Below are positions 27,748 through 37,802 of a stretch of DNA of 64,000 bases, one piece after another. The stretch is taken from NCBI GenBank assembly GCA_050949085.1, contig JBMNFB010000001.1, positions 992,001-1,056,000 of the forward strand. The letters run 5' to 3'. The position numbers and the translations under genes were made by a program. Position 1 is the stretch's first letter. The number at the start of each line of letters is the position of its first letter. The notes under the pieces were generated by a model, which worked only from the letters and a program-made list of their open reading frames with translations, was not told the DNA's origin and did not search any database. The stretch is from JBMNFB01 sp050949085 (GTDB taxonomy: Bacteria; Bacillota; UBA994; UBA5500).

Positions 27748-27927
27748 AACCGCATACTCCCTCCATTTTTCTATGATCCTTTCTGATTATTATGATACAC
27801 TATTTTCGTGCCTTTGTGTTTCATCCTTGCCCCTAACATCTGCCGGAGAACACCCGGTTCCCCAACAGCCGAGACGCGATTGGCTCAGGCCGCGCAACGG
27901 ACCGGGCTAGAAGGGAGGACTCCTTCC

Positions 27928-28800
27928 GTGAGAAAGCAGAAGCGCCACCTGATCCTGCCGCTCCTGATCATGTTCGGGTTACTGCTGCAGGGATGTATGA
28001 ACGAAGCGGTGTTAATTGACCCAGAAACTGGCCTCGACGATCCAGCTCTAATCGTTGCCGAGGAGCCTGAAGGTGATGCAACTCTTTCGGCAGGGGCCGT
28101 TCCGGTGCTCCTGTATCACGCACTGAAGCCTCGGTCCGAATATCCGCAGAACACCAACGGTGCCGTCATAGCCGTGGAAGAGTTCCGCGATCAGATGTAC
28201 TGGCTAAAGGAGCAGGGTTACGTCACCCCAGCGCTCGGCGATTTCCTCAGTTGGGTGAAGGGTGAAGGCGGTCTGCCGCCCAAGTCCATCCTGCTCACCT
28301 TTGACGATGGTTACAGATCAGTGGCGACGTACGCCTGGCCCATCCTCAGGGAATGCGGGTTCACTGCGGTGATCTTCCTTATCGGAGCACTTGTTGACGA
28401 CGCCACCTATCTAGCATGGGAGGATATCTGGGAAATGCAGCGCGATGGCATAGAGTTTCAGAACCATACATACAACGGCCACCTAGGAACATCCAGCGCC
28501 CCCGAATTCACGACCTGGACAAGGGAGCAATTTGCTGCCGACTTGATGCAGCTGGAGCAGACCTTCGCTGAGAACAACCTGGGCAAGCCGATGGCCTACG
28601 CTGCTCCTTTCGGCGCCACAGCGGACTATACGCTAGAGGTGCTGCAGGAGCTGGGCTACGAGATGGCCTTTACCACCAGGTTCGGCGCAGTCTTCCCAGG
28701 CGACAACCCCTTTTCACTGAAGCGAATCACCGTCTGGCCGGGGTGGACCCCTGAGCAGCTGGCGAGACAGGTTGACCGCGCCCTTGCCACGGAGAGGTAG
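27928..28800 (+). CDS. Lipoprotein polysaccharide deacetylase
   Basis: About 290 residues. GTG 27928 after AAGGGAGGA gives a lipoprotein signal (basic start, hydrophobic core, LLQGC lipobox with Cys23). The NodB domain has 'SILLTFDDGYRS' (metal Asp at about 125-127) and 'FQNHTYNGHLG' (HxxxxH, metal ligands), then 'MAYAAPFGA'. It likely de-N-acetylates cell-wall glycans outside the membrane. In-frame sequence upstream to 27808 is not signal-like. It is the last ordinary gene before the CRISPR island. Confidence 0.9.
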   Translation: MRKQKRHLILPLLIMFGLLLQGCMNEAVLIDPETGLDDPALIVAEEPEGDATLSAGAVPVLLYHALKPRSEYPQNTNGAVIAVEEFRDQMYWLKEQGYVTPALGDFLSWVKGEGGLPPKSILLTFDDGYRSVATYAWPILRECGFTAVIFLIGALVDDATYLAWEDIWEMQRDGIEFQNHTYNGHLGTSSAPEFTTWTREQFAADLMQLEQTFAENNLGKPMAYAAPFGATADYTLEVLQELGYEMAFTTRFGAVFPGDNPFSLKRITVWPGWTPEQLARQVDRALATER

Positions 28801-28969
28801 ATGGTTGGTGGTGCAGATCGATTCAACCAGACGCGGGGGAAAGCGGACACGAGAGTGCCATATGGCACAGCCGTCTGCGAACGTGAGAGGCTGGAGCTAT
28901 GTTTCGTAAGGCGAGTAAGCGTCTTGCCCCTAGCCTGTTATTTGGTTAAGAATGAACTCCCGTCAGGGG

Positions 28970-29006
28970 TAAGCACTCACACTTCCCCGTTAGAGGGGGC
29001 CCTCGA
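28970..29006 (+). repeat. Solitary degenerate CRISPR repeat at the left edge of the island
   Basis: Twenty-six bases (28973-28998) match the CRISPR repeat core. The match combines the CACAC of array 1 with the CCGTTAG of array 2. The 3' tag (ACTGAAAC in the arrays) is replaced by GGCCCTCGA, much like the degenerate last repeat of array 2, which ends AGAGGGGGCC. It looks like the terminal repeat of a lost array. No spacer or second repeat is present. Confidence 0.85.
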
Positions 29007-29015
29007 ACAGCCAAA

Positions 29016-29044
29016 GCCCGAGCGATGATCCGCTCGGGCCTTCC
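29016..29044 (+). terminator. Terminator after the solitary repeat
   Basis: GCCCGAGCG and CGCTCGGGC form a 9-bp stem around six bases, followed by CTTCCC. It lies between the deacetylase gene with its solitary repeat and the convergent cas6 remnant. Confidence 0.6.
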
Positions 29045-29086
29045 CATTCTTGCTTGATTCCGTCTTCAGCTCTGGCTAGTATCCGT

Positions 29087-30080
29087 TCACTCAGCCGGAG
29101 CAAGCTTCACCTGCCCCAGGCCAAAGACAGTGTTCTTGCCAAGGTGTGTGAGCTCGCTCCAAACCAACAGGGGCAACAGGATCCGCAGGGCTGACCCTGT
29201 GAGGACAAACTGGCCCACTAATCCACCCAGGCGCAACTGCTGCTTCTGGCGCGAAGAGTATCGCTCCAGTTGATGCCAGCTGAGTTCGCTCTCGCTGATG
29301 CTGCAACCCTTTGCGCCTTGGATTATGGCCGGGAAGTCTACCTTGCTTATATTTGCTCCGGCACAGTCCTCCGCCAGCTGGGTGAGGCGCCGCACGGCAG
29401 CACGCAGAATGAGCTCGGGATCAACCCTGTCGCTGCGGCTGCGGAATCGCTTCTCAGTAGGGTTGGCGTCAGCAGCTGAATGCATACCTTGTCAGGTAAC
29501 CCAGCAGCCCTCTGGCTCAACATCCTCCCAGGTTACCGCAGGCCGAGTGGGGCAAGAGTCTGCCGCTCCCGTGTTGGTAGATGGTCTGCCTCTCACCTAT
29601 CAGGCTTTCTATTTCCACCCGCAGCAGACCTAAACCTGGCCCGGTTGATTCCTAACCCCATTTCACCCAGAGCTAGAAAATGCCAGCAGAAAATGCGGCA
29701 GGTGTTCCTGCCCCTCGCCATAGAGCACCAGGCGAGAACTCCAACTCCGTGCTCGCTGCGCATACTCGCGCTGCTCGTCCAGCGGCGGCTCGAGCAGAAA
29801 GGGGCGCGCCAGCTGCTTGCCCTCCTCCTGTTTATGCGCCGGCTCAAAAAACTCGGGGTAGAGGCAGACCGAACTCAACATGCAATCTGCGCAAGCCCCT
29901 TTAAGTAGCGCAGACTGCCCGCCGAAAAGCATGTCCAAACCCGCCGCGCAGAGCAAAACCCCCTTAAACTCGGGCAGTAGCATCTTTTTCCTTCGGGCTT
30001 AACGTGAACCGATAGCGGCTGGCACTAAAAGCCGCAGTTGCATCCTTGAGCTGACTGACGCCCATCAATAAGTCTGTCAT
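29087..30080 (-). pseudogene. cas6: Decayed cas6 (crRNA-processing endoribonuclease)
   Basis: The minus strand encodes all parts of a Cas6 but in shifting frames. It begins at ATG 30080 with GGGAGG upstream (MTDLLMGVSQLKDATAA...YRFTLSPK). 'LPEFKGVLL' continues in a second frame (29663-29983), and 'GGFGHAFRRAVCA' sits in another frame inside that stretch. 'KGACADCMLSSVCLYPEFFEPA' and 'RPFLLEPPLDE' return, then 'EMGLG', 'LLRVEIESLIGE', 'TWEDVEPEG' and 'QLLTPTLL' each change frame. From about 29485 the C-terminal RAMP domain is intact, ending 'LTHLGKNTVFGLGQVKL', the Cas6 glycine-rich loop. I count roughly eight single-base frame changes, so no full enzyme can be made. It diverges from the type III operon. 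Confidence 0.85.
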
Positions 30081-30446
30081 GCTCTCCCTCCCTTCTGTTG
30101 CCACCGAACGCGTGGCAGTGGGCAACATCTGTGTGGAGATTCGACACATTGCTTCGTGTTACCTTCCTGTCATGTACAGGCAGCCCACCCGTACCAGCAG
30201 GCACTCGCCGCCAAGTCTCTCACTGAGGATCTACCTGAAATCTACGGAGACCCCTTTAGAAGAAGGAATCCCAAGCACCCCGGCGGCGACGATGGATAAG
30301 AGATCAGCACACTCTTGGCTCCTGCTGGAAGATGCCTCCTGGGTATTCGACGCAATAGTCTCATTTTCTTATCTTACAAAGGAAGGATTTGGAGCATGAT
30401 GTCGAGAATGGTATGCCTGACAAGTAAATTGACTGGAGGTGTGATC

Positions 30447-31940
30447 ATGTGCTGCGATGAAACGAGAGCCAACGAAATAAGAAGACGGACTCAGGGCTTT
30501 TGGAGGGCAAGGCACGATCTAGATGACTATCACTACTATCTGCAATGCTACGTGGAGGAACTCCTACCGCATGAACTGAGATACATCGAGGAGTGTGGCC
30601 AGAGACCCAACTGCGATCTGCAAGGTAAGACACTGGTAGTCCTAGTCGGCGATAGCATTGAACCGCTGCTGATCTCTATCGCTCAACTTCGACCACGCAG
30701 TGTTATTCCAGTTGTGAACAGGCGTTACAGCGGAGATGTCACCGGTCAGACCCAGTATGAAACACTCTGCGAGCTCATCCAGAAACTCCCAGCCGCATAC
30801 GGCAATACGGAGGTTGAGCACTATGGAACAGTGCTGCAGGGTACACATCCTCACCATGTATTCGCACACCTAAGAGACCAACTGGCCGGGCGGGGTGATT
30901 TGGTAATCGACATTACCGGCGGGAAGAAGTCGATGGTCGCAGGCGCTTTTCTTTACGCTGCCTACTCCAACGCGTATGTATCATACGTCGACTTCGAGGA
31001 ATATGACCCTGAAGAGAGACGCCCCTATGGCTACACGTGCTATCTGGCCCAACTAGAGAATCCCTACGAAGACTTTGCCCTGCGCGACTGGGAGAAGGTG
31101 CGTCAGCTGTATGAAGCCGGGGCCTACCGAGGGGCGATCCAAATGCTCGATCAAATGATGCCGGTATTAGAGAGTGACCTTTTCGAAGATGAGCATCGCC
31201 AGGCGGTAGCTAAACTACGCCAACTATTGGAACTATACGACGCTTGGGATGGCTCAGCTTATCGCAGAGCGCAGGGTATCGCCAGGAATGAGATGTTCCG
31301 AAATATATGGCCCGCCTTACCGACCATACTATCGTGTCTCACTGATGAGGTATTGAATGCCCTGGCCGGAAGAAAGGCTACGCTTTACCAGCATCCTGTA
31401 GTCTGTTACGTCTATGCGAACGACCAATTGCACAAGGCAAGGCGCCTCATGACCGTCTCCGAAGACTACCGTGCTGCACTCGTTCGCGCAGCCGAGGTCT
31501 CCGAGTTCCTGATTAAGGCACGTTTGGCTTTAATTGACCCACTCCTGAGGGGGACAGATGCAAGTCTGCGAAGCTTCCGAACCGAGGATCGAACTCTGCA
31601 CACCGACCTGCAGATTCTTAAGCTCCACCAGCATCTGTCCGTTCGTGTAGACCTGGATGCCGATTCGCCACACCTGGAAAGGCTACGCCATCTGGCCGAA
31701 AGCGACTTCTGGGCTGGCCCCGATTGTTTGCGTATTCGTAGAAACAGAGCAATCCACGGCGTTGTTCCTGTGAGCAGAGAAGATGCTGAAACGGCCATCA
31801 CCATTGCCCAGGAGAACATCGACGAGTTCCGCAACTGGCTCGATGAAGTGCCAGCCAGGCAGAGATATGAGGCGATCACCTGGGCACGCGTGAGAATAGA
31901 ATGCGGGCTCGATTTTGTGCCAGAGGTGAGAAGACGATGA
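30447..31940 (+). CDS. CARF-HEPN ribonuclease of the type III module (Csm6/Csx1-like)
   Basis: About 497 residues. A CARF-type Rossmann domain spans about residues 60-200: 'GKTLVVLVGDSIEPLL' (strand 1), then 'GDLVIDITGGKKSMVAGAFL' at 150-169, the motif that contacts cyclic oligoadenylate. The C-terminal part holds 'RNRAIH' at about 432-437, an R-x4-H motif of HEPN ribonucleases, followed by the usual amphipathic helix. It resembles the TIGR02710-like CARF proteins. Expected role: non-specific RNase switched on by cyclic oligoadenylates from Cas10. GGAGGTG precedes ATG 30447. Its stop overlaps the cas10 start (ATGA). Reading frame intact. Confidence 0.8.
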   Translation: MCCDETRANEIRRRTQGFWRARHDLDDYHYYLQCYVEELLPHELRYIEECGQRPNCDLQGKTLVVLVGDSIEPLLISIAQLRPRSVIPVVNRRYSGDVTGQTQYETLCELIQKLPAAYGNTEVEHYGTVLQGTHPHHVFAHLRDQLAGRGDLVIDITGGKKSMVAGAFLYAAYSNAYVSYVDFEEYDPEERRPYGYTCYLAQLENPYEDFALRDWEKVRQLYEAGAYRGAIQMLDQMMPVLESDLFEDEHRQAVAKLRQLLELYDAWDGSAYRRAQGIARNEMFRNIWPALPTILSCLTDEVLNALAGRKATLYQHPVVCYVYANDQLHKARRLMTVSEDYRAALVRAAEVSEFLIKARLALIDPLLRGTDASLRSFRTEDRTLHTDLQILKLHQHLSVRVDLDADSPHLERLRHLAESDFWAGPDCLRIRRNRAIHGVVPVSREDAETAITIAQENIDEFRNWLDEVPARQRYEAITWARVRIECGLDFVPEVRRR

Positions 31941-33475
31941 AGTATCTGTTGGCAGCGGAGGCAGATAAGATTCAAGACATGATCTTTCGGGCAACCCGGC
32001 TGCAGAGCATCGTTGGCGGCAGTCAGTTGTTAACCGATTGGTGTGCCGACATGGCTAAAGCGATGGGTAGCTGTGGTATCCCGGACAAGGACATCGTAGT
32101 AGCTGACGGTGGAGCTTTCCGTGTGATCTTCTCAGACTTTGATCAGGCTCGGCAGTGGACAGAAGTTCTGGCTGAATCGTACTACAAGAAGTTCGGAACC
32201 ACGATTACCATCGTCCCGCCAATTGAAATGCCAAACGGCAGCTACCAGGTGGCCTCTCAGATTGTTCAGCGGCAATTGCGCAAGGCAAAGAACCGACCCG
32301 CTGCAAGGGCGACAGACCTGCACAATCCGTATGTAGCTCAATGCAGCGTCTGCGGTGTGGGTTTGGCTGAGGCTATCGGAAAAGGCGCTAGACTGTGCTC
32401 GGCTTGTGCCATCAGGCAGAGTAACGATCGCAGCTCATTTCTACAAGCTTTCATCGACGAGGTTGCGTGCGGCGACTGTGCTGAAGCCGGACTGACCTGG
32501 ACCACCGATATAGACAAGCTTTCGAGGCACGATGCCCGCTCCAACGTGGCCTACCTTGCTGCAGATGGAAATGACATGGGGGCATTATTTGGCCGCTGTA
32601 ATCAGGAGCAAGCGAAGTATCTCTCAGCTGCCCTGCCCGACATTATGCGTCAAGCCCTGGCAGAAGCAACACGACAGCAAATTAAGCGGATTCACTCCGA
32701 TAGCGGAGAGGGGTCGCATTTGAGCCCGGTTCTCCCCTTGATCATCGGAGGCGATGATCTGTTTGCTGTACTAGCTACTCCCTATTGTCTAGATTTCGTC
32801 AGGTTGTTTGCAGGCACCTATCTTGCGAAAATGAGCCAGACCCTACGGGAGATAGGCTTTAAGGACGTGACACCCAGCCTATCCTGCAGCCTTGTGATAT
32901 CCAAAGGCAAGTACCCGCACGACTTTGCGCATGAAAGAGCAATGGCACTCCTGGAGCAAGCCAAAGCGGTCGCCCGAATGCGGGCAGCCGAACAGGGAAC
33001 AAGTCTGGTAGCACTTGGCTTTTGTGCAGATGCACTAGATAAGTCTCCCAGGGGCCAATATATCGACACGCTTCAGCCCTATGCTCTTGCAGACGATCAG
33101 CAAGACGGCCTCGTTCCTCTGAAGAGCCTGATTGACGCGCGCTACAGACTGCGCAAGGTGCCGACCTCTCGCCTGGCAGAATTCCATCTCCTCTATGATA
33201 TCAACGCCCTCCCGAGTGATAATTCTGGGCCCGAGTGGGAGGAATGGACGAGGCAACTGAACTTCTTGCTCGATAGAACGGGGCGCGACACTGAAGATCA
33301 CAAGGACATAAAGGCTGCGCTCGAACTGCTGGGCAGTGCTGACCCCAATCATGGGTATATGCGTTACAGCTATCATTCAAGAAAATACGGCACTGCTCTA
33401 CCAGATTTGCTCAAATTCTGGGACTATGCCAAGGATCTTTCACGCCCAGAGGAGGATTACGAAGATGACCGTTAG
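31937..33475 (+). CDS. cas10: Cas10 without HD domain (type III signature subunit)
   Basis: 512 residues. It begins directly with the first palm domain ('AADKIQDMIFRATRLQSIVGGSQLL'-like start, DGG at 57-59). A zinc ribbon follows (C136xxC139 ... C154xxC157), then 'YLAADGNDMGALFGR' (206-220) and 'IGGDDLFAVLA' with GGDD at 271-274, the cyclase site that makes cyclic oligoadenylate from ATP. No N-terminal HD nuclease is present, so it should signal but not cut DNA; this fits the CARF-HEPN gene next door. Overlaps the CARF gene by four bases and the next RAMP gene by eleven. Compact HD-less Cas10 occurs in III-D and some III-B loci. Confidence 0.88.
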   Translation: MKYLLAAEADKIQDMIFRATRLQSIVGGSQLLTDWCADMAKAMGSCGIPDKDIVVADGGAFRVIFSDFDQARQWTEVLAESYYKKFGTTITIVPPIEMPNGSYQVASQIVQRQLRKAKNRPAARATDLHNPYVAQCSVCGVGLAEAIGKGARLCSACAIRQSNDRSSFLQAFIDEVACGDCAEAGLTWTTDIDKLSRHDARSNVAYLAADGNDMGALFGRCNQEQAKYLSAALPDIMRQALAEATRQQIKRIHSDSGEGSHLSPVLPLIIGGDDLFAVLATPYCLDFVRLFAGTYLAKMSQTLREIGFKDVTPSLSCSLVISKGKYPHDFAHERAMALLEQAKAVARMRAAEQGTSLVALGFCADALDKSPRGQYIDTLQPYALADDQQDGLVPLKSLIDARYRLRKVPTSRLAEFHLLYDINALPSDNSGPEWEEWTRQLNFLLDRTGRDTEDHKDIKAALELLGSADPNHGYMRYSYHSRKYGTALPDLLKFWDYAKDLSRPEEDYEDDR

Positions 33476-35725
33476 GCTGGTTTTTTCGCTACATATGTTA
33501 AGCGACTATCATACAGCTGCTGGCTATGGGTATGGACAGACAATGGACTCGGCCTTGCTGAAAGACGACAAGGGATTGCCCATTATCAGAGGCTCTAGCC
33601 TGTCCGGGCTGTTCCGGTCGGCAGCAAAAGAACTCACATCTGCAATGGGGCAATATGGAGAGAGGCTCATAGATAGCATCTTTGGAAATGCAGGCCAGAA
33701 GGGGCAGTGGGCATTCGGCGCTGCTCGTCTAGCAGCTTCCGCCAGGCACATGCCACTTACGCAGATCCGGCAGGGAGTAAGAATCGATCCAGCATTGCGC
33801 CGCGCACAAGATAAGAAGCTATATGCTCTGGAAGTCGGTAGCGCCGGGCTAACGTTTGAATTTGACATCGAACAGCTAACTCCGAATGAGACTGAGCTGG
33901 ACGAAGCTGCCGTTCTTGTTGCAGCCGCGCGCCTGGTGCGCGGACTAGGTGCTCAGGTCAACCGCGGCGCAGGCCGTTGCCTGATCACCCTGAAAGCGGT
34001 CACCGGCCATACGGGAAACCTGGATCAGGATGGCCTACTGCAACACCTGGGCCTGGTGGTTAAGGGAGCGGCGAGGAAAATGCAATTCGACCGCCAGGTC
34101 GCAGAGCCGATTACCCCAGACGGCCTATCACTTAGCTTCCGCGTGCTGGCTCGCAACCTAGAGCCACTGATGATTTCCCGACAGAATCATCCGGGCAATG
34201 GTTATGACTCTTTGGACTACATCCCAGGCAATGTATTTCTCGGTGCTCTGGCCTCTCATTATCTCGCAGCTGGCCTCGCTGCTGATCAACAGTTTCTGGA
34301 GCTCTTCCGATACGGCGGTGTTCGTGTAAGCCCACTATATCCAGCAATGGTATCGGGTGGTCGGCAGCTTTCTCCCACCATTCCTATACCAGCAGACATG
34401 TTGACCTGCAAGCGTCAGGGTCATTTTAGCACCTCGCCGCACTCAACAGATCTCGAGGCTATGCAACGGCGAACCATATACCGGAGACGTGCCCATTCTG
34501 CGAAGCTGCTACACCGATGGTCAGCACCAGCGGTTTCCTGGCCCTGGCCCCGAGCCAGTCAAGAGTGCAGGCTAGATATACTTCACAGACGCACGTTGCC
34601 ATGCGTCCCGGAGAAAGACACGGGGCTGACGAACAGGTGTATAGCTACCAGGCTTTGGATCCTGGCCAGTATTTTATTGGGCAACTTCGTTTTGCCAATA
34701 AGGAGGCCGCAGCGAGGGTGCTTGGCCTCTTCAGACAGGAAGGCTCAGATTACGAGCTATCATTGAGACTGGGTAAAGGCACAACACGCGGTTACGGTAT
34801 GCTGCAACTGAGATTGCAGCCGAACGAGGACTCACCTTTGAACCCATTACCCCTAAAGCAGCGAATCGCCGATATTGACAAGCCGATTACCCTGACATTC
34901 CTCAGTGATTGCATTTTACGCGACAGCTGGGGACGCCTTATCTCCGACTTGTCGTCGGAGGCACTATCCGAGGCTCTGGGCCTGGATCTGGAGGTCAGGA
35001 ACGTTTTCGTCTCTGTTCGCGAAATCGAGGGGTTTGACGCTGTAGCTGGACTACCCAAGTCACGCGATCTGGCCATCAAAGCTGGTTCGGCAGTAGGTTT
35101 CCAGCTCAAACCTGGGACCGACCGGCAGGCAGCAAAGGCCCGCCTGGCCCAGCTGGAGACCGAGGGGTTAGGATTCCGACGACACCAGGGGTATGGCCAG
35201 GTTGCCTTTGCCCATGTGGTCTACGATGTTAACCAACTGGACCAGGCCTCTGATACGCAGATTACCATGCCGCGTCCGTGGCGCAGCCGTCCACTAAGTG
35301 AAGACATCTGGCGCGCTCTGCAAAGAGAGTTGACCCTAACCGAGCCTCAAATGCTCAATGTTCATAAGCTCAATACCAAACGAGCAAAGCGAGCGCGGGA
35401 ACTAGCCAGGTTGCTCTATGCCTGGGCCAACAAGCCAGTTGCGGAGTTGATAGCACTCGTGGATGCGTTAGGCGGGCCAATTACGCTGGAGTCGTTTGGA
35501 ATTGAGGCCAGCGGCAGCGAGCCTCTCTTCGACGAGGCTTTCAAGTCTGCACTGAAGGGTGACATTAAGCGCCTGGACAGTTGCACGAGAACCGTCTTGT
35601 CAGCTGATGCCCCATACAACACCCCGGAGATGCAGATGGCGCTCCGGCGCCGTAGCCTGGCCTGGCTGGGTGAAAAAATCATGCTGGCTGCAAAAAAAGT
35701 GGAAGGGGGTGCTGCGAATGACTAG
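33465..35725 (+). pseudogene. csx10: Csm3-like/Csx10 fusion RAMP, split by a frameshift
   Basis: Two overlapping frames (33465-34766 and 34517-35725) read as one protein of about 750 residues. Residues 1-185 are a Cas7/Csm3-like RAMP ('DDKGLPIIRGSSLSGLFRSA', 'GAQVNRGAGRCL'). A Csx10-like part then follows ('LDYIPGNVFLGALASHYLA', 'RLGKGTTRGYGMLQL', 'FLSDCILRDSWGRLI', 'RRHQGYGQVAF'). A zinc-ribbon pair is shared across the break (TCK near 34405, CPFC near 34493). The frame changes by -1 at about 34450-34460, which fits one lost base. Frame 1 continues as Arg-rich nonsense. Intact, it would be part of the III-D backbone that binds crRNA and target RNA. An assembly error at this single base cannot be excluded. 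Confidence 0.7.
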
Positions 35726-37268
35726 GTATCTCATCAAGATGACAATGGTTACGGCAACTCAGCTTCACATAGGCAGTGGCCGAAGAAACGATCTCAGCGA
35801 TAGCCTGCTTTTTCGCCGGGCTGATGGCCAACTGGTGCTCCCTGGGACCTCGCTGGCAGGAGCGTTACGATCAAGGGCAACCCACCTTTTCCCTGCCCTG
35901 ACCAACGGCCACCAGTGCAACGCGGCTCGGTTCCCAAACAGGAAGGAAGTCTGTGGCTGCCCGGTATGCCGTTTATTCGGTGATCTCTATACCGACAGCA
36001 AGGCCTCCGCACGCTTATCCTCCCGCCTGCGCGTACACGATTCGCTCATCTCGGCGGACGCAAGCATCGCCATTCGGGACGGGGTAGGGCTTGGGCGCGA
36101 TAGCCGGGCTGCAGCGGACGCCATCAAGTTTGACTATGAGACGTTGCCAGCTGGCACACGTTTTGTGCTGCAGCTCGAGGCTGATCTTGAGGATGAACTG
36201 CAGCAGCAGCTACTGGCCGCCTTGCTGGCTGAGGTGGGCGAGGGCAGAGTCCTGTTTGGAGGAAAGTCCGCCCGTGGTCTGGGCCGGGTCGCTTTGGAGA
36301 AGGTAGAGGCCAGGCCCGTACCTCCGTTCTCGGCAGGAACTCTGGCAGGCTGGATGGATCTGCTCAGACAGGATGACTGGTTCACTGGAGCAGACTTTAC
36401 GACAGACTGGTATGAGCAGCGGTTGGAAGAGGCCCGACAACTAGCCGACAGGGCTGACTTGCCAACTCACATTCACCTGGACGCTGAGCTTCGATTCACT
36501 GATGCTTTCCTGACACGAGATAGCTTCCTGGCGGTCGCCAGTAGATTTGACTCGATGCCGCTGCTCAGCGGGGGGGGTGCACAGCGACGGACATTTCTTT
36601 CCGGGTCAGCCATTCGCGGCGCACTCCGCTTTCACAGCGAACGCATCCTCAGGACACTGGCCGCAGACTATGCAATTGACCCCTGGCTAGCCGCCTGCGA
36701 CCCGCTGATCGATAAGGACAAAGGCAAGTCGGTCTGTCACAGTGACCCGGATAGGCAATGCTTGGCTTGCAAGCTGTTTGGCAGCACTGAGCGCGGTAGC
36801 CGGCTCACCATTGCGGACGCTCCCCAGGTGGGCGATGTGCTGATGTTCGTCCAGGATTACCTGGCGATAGACCGCTTTACCGGCGGTGGCGCTGATCGCA
36901 AAAAGTTTGATGCTGTCGCCTGTTGGGAAGCCTACTTATCGTCTAGCAGTTAGCGCTTGAAGATCCGCTCGATTGGGAGATTGGGCTGCTGCTTCTGGCA
37001 CTGCGCGACCTGAATGACGGCCTATTTGGTTTCGGCTCAGGACGGGCCAAGGGGGATGGGAATCGCCCGTCTGCACGACGACGCAACCATGACCTGGATA
37101 GGGCGCGGCGCTGAGGCTATTCCTGGCGAACAGACCTGGTCGGGGGCACTGCCGGCCAGAAAAGTATCACTGAAAGACTTGATGGAAACTGACGATATTC
37201 AGAAGACGGTAGAAGCCCTGCAGAGCGAAACCAAGAACCTGCCAGAAAGGAGCGCTGCAAGTGATTGA
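35718..37268 (+). pseudogene. Tandem Cas7 (Csm3-like) RAMP protein with two frameshifts
   Basis: ATG 35718 overlaps the previous stop. The first Cas7 domain shows 'LHIGSGRRNDLSDSLLFRRADG', 'LPGTSLAGALRSRA' and 'CGCPVCRLFGD'; the second shows 'FLSGSAIRGALRFHSERILR', 'CLACKLFGS' and 'IDRFTGGGADRKKFD'. The first frame stops at 36953. 'QLALEDPLDWEIGLLLLALRD' and 'GLFGFGSGRAKG', the normal C-terminal Cas7 glycine loop, continue in another frame, and 'MGIARLHDDATMTWIG' in a third, ending at 37268. One change fits a lost base near 36947, the other an extra G in a run of five near 37050. The truncated 411-residue product would lack the final strand, so function is doubtful. Confidence 0.72.
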
Positions 37269-37791
37269 GGAGTTGAAGCGGCGTAGGGCAGAAGATCTCT
37301 GTATCCTTGGCGGAACAGTGAACGAAGCTGACTTGCCGCTGTTGATGTCAGCCTTCAAGGTGGACGGCAACTGGTCTATCTGTGAATATCCTGACAGGTA
37401 TCAGATCCTGGTGGGAAAGCCAACAGATACTACCCATCTAGAACGTTGGCGACACTTCGGGCCCACCGGTGATCTTGACGTCCGTCTGGACGACGGCGTC
37501 TACTACTGGCGCTTCATAGGGAAACCGGGTGAGTTCAAGACTGACGGCCTGGCTTCCAGAGACTTCTGGGAACATAACCCCAGCGTCCCCCACCTTGCCG
37601 AACGCAACATAACGCTCTACCTCTGGGGAGAGAACCGCGATGGCCAGTTCTATGAAGCCAAGGTGGCGCGAGCCAACCTCGACTACCCGGTTGACGCTGA
37701 AGCGCGGCGGGCAGTGATCAGAGCCAGAGTCTATACCTATATGGGCCGCCAGCAGTTTGCCTGGTATACCGGACTGGAGGGATGGAAGTGA
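37261..37791 (+). CDS. Probable Csx19-like type III-D accessory protein
   Basis: 176 residues, GTG start after AAAGGAG. 'YYWRFIGKPGEFKTDGLASRDFW', 'ERNITLYLWGENRDG' and 'RAVIRARVYTYMGRQQFAWYTGLE' resemble Csx19 (TIGR03984-type) proteins, which sit in III-D operons between csx10/cas7 genes. It is acidic, lacks RAMP glycine loops and has no known catalytic motif; it may be a structural part of the complex. Overlaps the previous RAMP by eight bases and precedes the cold-shock RAMP with 11 bases between stop and start. Frame intact. Family call from context and partial recall. Confidence 0.55.
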   Translation: MIEELKRRRAEDLCILGGTVNEADLPLLMSAFKVDGNWSICEYPDRYQILVGKPTDTTHLERWRHFGPTGDLDVRLDDGVYYWRFIGKPGEFKTDGLASRDFWEHNPSVPHLAERNITLYLWGENRDGQFYEAKVARANLDYPVDAEARRAVIRARVYTYMGRQQFAWYTGLEGWK

Positions 37792-37802
37792 GAGGAGCTC
37801 GA

